Source of the DNA: Myxococcales bacterium
GTDB lineage: Bacteria; Myxococcota; Polyangia; Polyangiales; Polyangiaceae
DNA: 9,358 nt
Assembly (NCBI GenBank): GCA_003151595.1
Contig: PLXW01000055.1
Span: 111,434-120,791, forward strand
Direction of reading: 5' to 3'
Shown here: in pieces, positions 6,439 to 9,358 of the stretch
Layout of the letters: every line of letters begins with the position of its first letter
How positions within the stretch are numbered: the first letter of the stretch is position 1
Notes under the pieces: generated by a model
What the model was told of the DNA's origin: nothing
The model's input: only the letters and a program-made list of their open reading frames with translations
Database searches by the model: none
Made by a program: the position numbers and the translations under genes

Positions 6439-6708
6439 ATGGGTCCCTACCGAACCAGAGCGAGCGAGGAGAAAAACCTCTCCTCGTTGCACAGCTGGCC
6501 CGTCCTCGATGCCGAGATAGTCACCTTTCTCGTCTGCTCGGTGATTCTCGTCATCGGAGTATGTCGGCGCAGCTACGGCACCGGTGAGACGCTCGCCATG
6601 CTCGGCGCCCTCGCGAGCGCGCGAGTCCTCGTGGCGGCGGTTGCCGACGCCGTGAATGCCCGCCGGCGTATGAAAGGCGCGCAACGCGACCGCGAGCCGC
6701 TTTCATGA
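6439..6708 (+). CDS. Unrecognised small membrane protein
   Basis: An 89-residue frame. Residues 26-42 (IVTFLVCSVILVIGVC) and about 51-70 (TLAMLGALASARVLVAAVAD) are probable membrane helices, followed by a basic tail, so it may be a two-helix inner-membrane protein with positively charged ends inside. About three-quarters of its codons end in G or C, consistent with real coding sequence here. The start is uncertain: there is no ribosome binding site before ATG 6439, and an 8-bp hairpin covers codons 9-16, so a TTG at 6487 might be used instead. Its TGA overlaps the ATG of the next small ORF. It precedes the kdp genes on the same strand and could be co-transcribed. I do not recognise the family. 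Confidence 0.5.
   Translation: MGPYRTRASEEKNLSSLHSWPVLDAEIVTFLVCSVILVIGVCRRSYGTGETLAMLGALASARVLVAAVADAVNARRRMKGAQRDREPLS
6465..6486 (+). other. 8-bp perfect inverted repeat (hairpin)
   Basis: CGAGGAGA and TCTCCTCG flank a six-base loop AAAACC. It lies in the first codons of the small membrane gene and sequesters a GAGGAG Shine-Dalgarno-like sequence. No T-run follows. It may modulate translation or be incidental. Confidence 0.35.
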
Positions 6709-6836
6709 GTCTTGCTGAGAAGCTCGAAGCTCGCCGAATGGCATGCCTCGCGGCCTCTTGGACGTGCATGGACTGCCGCTCGGTGCAGATCCTGCGTTTC
6801 GGCGATTTGAGCGAACCTTTAGCCGTGAAGATCTAA
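6705..6836 (+). CDS. Possible 43-residue CxxC protein coupled to the preceding gene
   Basis: The ATG at 6705 overlaps the preceding stop as ATGA, the usual sign of translational coupling, and the frame ends with TAA at 6836. It contains SWTCMDCRSVQILRFGDLSE, with a CMDC pair at residues 20-23 and a further Cys at 13. About 70% of codons end in G or C, lower than the neighbours. It fills most of the gap before the first kdp-linked ORF. The family is unrecognised; it could be a real small metal-binding protein or a chance frame. Confidence 0.33.
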   Translation: MSLAEKLEARRMACLAASWTCMDCRSVQILRFGDLSEPLAVKI

Positions 6837-6864
6837 GACAGCATCGCCTCACCGGAGCACTTCC

Positions 6865-6945
6865 ATGGACCTCGTCTACGTCGGCCTCACCTGTTTCCTG
6901 TTCGCTGTCTCGCTCGGCCTCGTTCGGCTGTGCGAGCGGCTCTGA
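6865..6945 (+). CDS. 26-residue membrane peptide upstream of kdpF
   Basis: The ATG at 6865 has GGAG seven bases upstream. The product is one hydrophobic helix beginning MDLVYVGLTCFLFAVSLGLV and ending RLCERL before TGA at 6945. Small ORFs with a similar start (M-D-x-x-Y) and a C-terminal R-L-C-[DE]-R-L lie immediately before kdpF in a number of proteobacterial kdp operons, to my recollection, usually unannotated. By analogy with KdpF it may be an accessory single-helix component of the K+-pump complex, but no function is established. It ends 25 bases before kdpF. Confidence 0.6.
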   Translation: MDLVYVGLTCFLFAVSLGLVRLCERL

Positions 6946-6970
6946 GGCTGCTCTCGAATCGGAGCCCATC

Positions 6971-7063
6971 ATGCCCATTCTCTACATCGCCGGCGGCGTC
7001 GTCTCGCTCGGCCTCCTCATGTACCTGGTCTTCGCGCTCCTCAAGCCGGAGAGTTTCCAATGA
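6971..7063 (+). CDS. kdpF: KdpF, small stabilising subunit of the K+-transporting ATPase
   Basis: A 30-residue single-helix protein: MPILYIAGGVVSLGLLMYLV followed by FALLKPESF. The ending matches the usual KdpF signature (aliphatic helix, then A-L-x-x-x-E-x-F). GGAG six bases upstream supports the ATG, which is chosen over an in-frame upstream extension that overlaps the preceding 26-residue gene in another frame. The stop overlaps the kdpA start (ATGA). In Escherichia coli KdpF lies between lipid and KdpA and stabilises the KdpFABC complex in the inner membrane; the same is expected here. Confidence 0.9.
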   Translation: MPILYIAGGVVSLGLLMYLVFALLKPESFQ

Positions 7064-8805
7064 CCGCGCACGGGTATTTGCAAATCATCCTGTTCTTCGG
7101 GGTGCTCATCGGCACCGCCGTTCCGCTCGGCTACTACATGGCGCGGGTCTATGAGAAACAGGAGACGTGGCTCGACAAGATCCTCGGACCCGTCGAGCGC
7201 CTTCTCTATCGCCTCGCCGGCGTGAAGAGAGACGAAGAGACGAGTTGGAAGCAGTACGCGATCGCGATGCTCCTCTTCAACGTGGCCGGCATCTTCCTCG
7301 TGTACGCGATTCAGCGGCTCCAAGGAGTCCTCCCGCTCAACCCGCAGGGCTTCGCGGCGCCGTCGCCCGATCTCTCATGGAACACCGCCGTCAGCTTTGC
7401 GACCAACACGAACTGGCAGAGCTACGGCGGCGAGTCGTCGCTGAGCTACTTCACGCAGATGCTCGCACTCGCGGTGCAGAACTTCGTCTGCGCGGCGTCG
7501 GGGATGGCGGTGCTGGTCGCGCTCATCCGTGGGTTCACGCGCAAGACGACGAAGACCATCGGGAGCTTCTGGGTCGATCTCGTCCGCAGCACGCTTTACG
7601 TGCTCCTGCCGCTCGCGATCGTCGTGGCGGTGCTCCTCGTCTCGCAGGGGGTCGTGCAGACCTTCCATGCCTATGAGACGGTGCCGCTTCTCCAGGCGAC
7701 CAAAGACGCCGACGGAAAAACGGTGACGGATCAGATCCTCGCGGTCGGCCCCGCGGCGTCGCAGATCGCCATCAAGATGTTGGGTACGAACGGCGGCGGG
7801 TTCTTCAACGCGAACTCCGCACATCCCTTCGAAAGCCCGACCGGCTTCTCGAATTTTCTCGAGATGTGGTCGCTCCTCGTGTTGCCGGCGGCGCTCTGCT
7901 TCACGTTCGGCCGGATGGTCAAGGACGTGCGCCAGGGGTGGGCCATCTTCGCGGCCATGTCGCTGATCCTGATCCCGCTCATGATCGTGTGCGTCGGTGC
8001 CGAGCAGGCGGGAAACCCCGCGCTGCATGGGCTCGCGGTCGATCAGACGGCGAGCGCGCTCCAGTCCGGGGGCAACATGGAGGGGAAGGAGGTCCGATTC
8101 GGAATCGCGAACACGGGCCTCTTCGCCACCATCACGACGGCGGTGTCGTGTGGCGCGGTCAACGGCATGCATGACAGCTTCACACCAATTGGTGGACTCG
8201 TCCCGATGTGGCTCATGCAGCTCGGCGAGGTCGTCTTCGGGGGCGTCGGCGCAGGCCTCTACGGGATGCTCATTTTCGCCGTCGTCGCCGTCTTCGTGGC
8301 GGGCCTGATGGTCGGGCGGACACCCGAATACCTCGGTAAAAAGATCGAGGCCTACGACATGAAGATGGCGTCCATCGTCGTCCTCATCACGCCGGCTACG
8401 GTTCTCATCATGACCGCGATCGCGGTCGCGACGGAGGTGGGGAGGAAGGGGGTGTTCAACCCTGGACCTCACGGCTTCAGCGAGATCCTCTACGCGTTCT
8501 CGTCCGCGGCCAACAACAACGGCAGCGCGTTCGGTGGAATCGGCGCGAACACGCCCTTCTACAACACGATGCTCGGCCTCGCGATGTTCTTTGGGCGCTT
8601 CTTCATCAAGGTCCCAGTCCTCGCGCTGGCAGGTCATCTCGCCGCGAAGAAGATCGTCCCAACGACGGCGGGAACGCTCCCCACCCACACTCCGCTCTTC
8701 GTCGCGATGCTCACCGGCGTCGTGATCCTCGTGGGAGCACTGACCTTCATTCCCGCTCTCGCCCTCGGGCCCATCGTCGAGCAACTGCTCGCGCAAGCCT
8801 CGTGA
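7060..8805 (+). CDS. kdpA: KdpA, K+-binding and channel-like subunit of the KdpFABC pump
   Basis: A 581-residue polytopic membrane protein, slightly longer than the 557-residue E. coli KdpA. The four pore-loop selectivity regions are complete: TNTNWQSYGGES (115-126), GTNGGGFFNANSAHPFE (242-258), CGAVNGMHDSFTPIGG (364-379) and NNNGSAFGG (485-493). It belongs to the K+-transporter superfamily; K+ enters through its filter and passes along an intersubunit tunnel to KdpB, which hydrolyses ATP. About ten helices are visible. It is translationally coupled to kdpF and followed by kdpB after 11 bases. No frameshift or missing motif is seen, so it should be functional under K+ limitation. Confidence 0.98.
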   Translation: MTAHGYLQIILFFGVLIGTAVPLGYYMARVYEKQETWLDKILGPVERLLYRLAGVKRDEETSWKQYAIAMLLFNVAGIFLVYAIQRLQGVLPLNPQGFAAPSPDLSWNTAVSFATNTNWQSYGGESSLSYFTQMLALAVQNFVCAASGMAVLVALIRGFTRKTTKTIGSFWVDLVRSTLYVLLPLAIVVAVLLVSQGVVQTFHAYETVPLLQATKDADGKTVTDQILAVGPAASQIAIKMLGTNGGGFFNANSAHPFESPTGFSNFLEMWSLLVLPAALCFTFGRMVKDVRQGWAIFAAMSLILIPLMIVCVGAEQAGNPALHGLAVDQTASALQSGGNMEGKEVRFGIANTGLFATITTAVSCGAVNGMHDSFTPIGGLVPMWLMQLGEVVFGGVGAGLYGMLIFAVVAVFVAGLMVGRTPEYLGKKIEAYDMKMASIVVLITPATVLIMTAIAVATEVGRKGVFNPGPHGFSEILYAFSSAANNNGSAFGGIGANTPFYNTMLGLAMFFGRFFIKVPVLALAGHLAAKKIVPTTAGTLPTHTPLFVAMLTGVVILVGALTFIPALALGPIVEQLLAQAS

Positions 8806-8816
8806 AAGACAACGCC

Positions 8817-9358
8817 ATGAGCACGAATACCGTGATCGAGAAGGACAAGGACCTGCGGGAATCGGCCAAGAGCCGCGCCGCGGTTCCTTCGGAGTCATCC
8901 GCGCGTGAGGTCGCAGGCTCCGCAGCGGCCGCGCACGTGAGCCCCGCGCGACGGGCGCGTGGGCAAGCGCGCCCGCTCTTCGAGAGCAGCATCGTGCGGC
9001 GAGCGATCGTCGACTCGTTTCGAAAGCTCGACCCGCGACATCAGGCGCGCAACCCGGTCATGTTCGTGGTCGAGGTGGGGAGTCTCTTCACCACCGCGCT
9101 CTGGGTGCAGTCGCTGGTCGGCCAGGGCGAGGCGCGCTCCGGATTCATCCTGGCCATCTCCTTGTGGCTCTGGTTCACCGTGCTGTTCGCGAACTTCGCC
9201 GAGGCGATGGCCGAAGGGCGCGGCAAGGCGCAAGCCGACACGCTTCGCAAATCGCGCAAGGACATCCCCGCCAAGCAAATCTCGGAGCCGAAGCGGACCG
9301 CGGCTCCGAGTCCGGTGCAGGCTTCTCAGCTCCGGAAGGGTGACTTCGTGCTCGTCGA
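8817..9358 (+). CDS. kdpB: KdpB, ATPase subunit of the KdpFABC pump, N-terminal part only
   Basis: Starting at ATG 8817, 180 complete codons are present before the window ends, so the phosphorylation site and nucleotide-binding domain lie outside. Residues 51-180 match KdpB: LFESSIV, FRKLDPRHQARNPVMF (68-83), a helix with SLFTTALW, then LWFTVLFANFAEAMAEGRGK (118-137), where E. coli has a near-identical segment, and QLRKGDFVLV (171-180), the start of the actuator domain. Residues 1-50 are an Ala/Ser/Arg/Glu-rich, probably disordered extension of about 45 residues absent in E. coli KdpB. A GTG at 8937 would remove most of it, but neither start has a strong ribosome binding site; the ATG sits 11 bases after the kdpA stop. 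Confidence 0.95.
   Translation, partial: MSTNTVIEKDKDLRESAKSRAAVPSESSAREVAGSAAAAHVSPARRARGQARPLFESSIVRRAIVDSFRKLDPRHQARNPVMFVVEVGSLFTTALWVQSLVGQGEARSGFILAISLWLWFTVLFANFAEAMAEGRGKAQADTLRKSRKDIPAKQISEPKRTAAPSPVQASQLRKGDFVLV

Noticed and set aside
6709..6864. Sigma-70 promoter or c-di-AMP riboswitch before kdp
   Set aside because: TTGAGC at 6807 has no acceptable -10 at 16-18 bases, and no riboswitch core could be recognised by eye.
7375..8898. Long minus-strand frame (507 codons) opposite kdpA
   Set aside because: Arg/Glu/His-rich antisense shadow of a complete kdpA gene.
1..9358. CRISPR array, tRNA, rRNA, insertion sequence or transposase
   Set aside because: No regularly spaced long repeats, tRNA cloverleaf, transposase motif or terminal inverted repeats were found by reading.

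Overview
The window is a high-GC bacterial chromosome segment. Strong G/C third-position use, a near-consensus sigma-54 promoter and a cobalamin-binding radical-SAM gene remnant fit a Myxococcota/Deltaproteobacteria-type organism. That placement is an inference; no rRNA, tRNA or other taxonomic marker is present.

Left half (1-4338, minus strand): one compact operon, read right to left. It begins with a 90-residue Gly/Ala-rich, His-tailed membrane protein. Next come a 98-residue DUF5132-like membrane protein, a 224-residue HMA2-type protein and an 800-residue P1B-type ATPase whose usual CPC ion-site motif is replaced by Phe-Gly-Thr. It ends with an Arf/Ras-like GTPase cut off by the window edge. 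Two junctions are 4-base stop/start overlaps and the others are gaps of 21 and 25 bases. A 17-base sigma-54 promoter (4400-4416) with exact GG-N10-GC spacing precedes the first gene, with two 15-bp direct repeats at a 20-bp period just upstream. The combination resembles ferrosome (fez) clusters, which build membrane-bound iron-storage granules around a P1B-6 ATPase (FezB). This is the most interesting hypothesis in the window; the sigma-54 control and the GTPase would be distinctive additions.

Middle (4471-6436): a minus-strand M50 (site-2-protease-like) membrane metalloprotease with a helical-repeat-like tail. It is followed, in the opposite direction, by a doubtful 38-residue CxxC ORF and the first ~110 codons of a B12-binding radical-SAM gene. 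That gene is truncated at an AT-rich island containing the palindrome TTTAGCTAAA, which looks like an old rearrangement junction.

Right half (6439-9358, plus strand): an unrecognised 89-residue small membrane protein, then a possible 43-residue CxxC ORF joined to it by an ATGA overlap. These lead into a high-affinity K+ uptake operon: a 26-residue membrane peptide with a good ribosome binding site, kdpF (30 residues), kdpA (581 residues) and the first 180 codons of kdpB, which has a ~45-residue N-terminal extension. kdpC and the usual kdpD/kdpE regulators would lie beyond the right edge.
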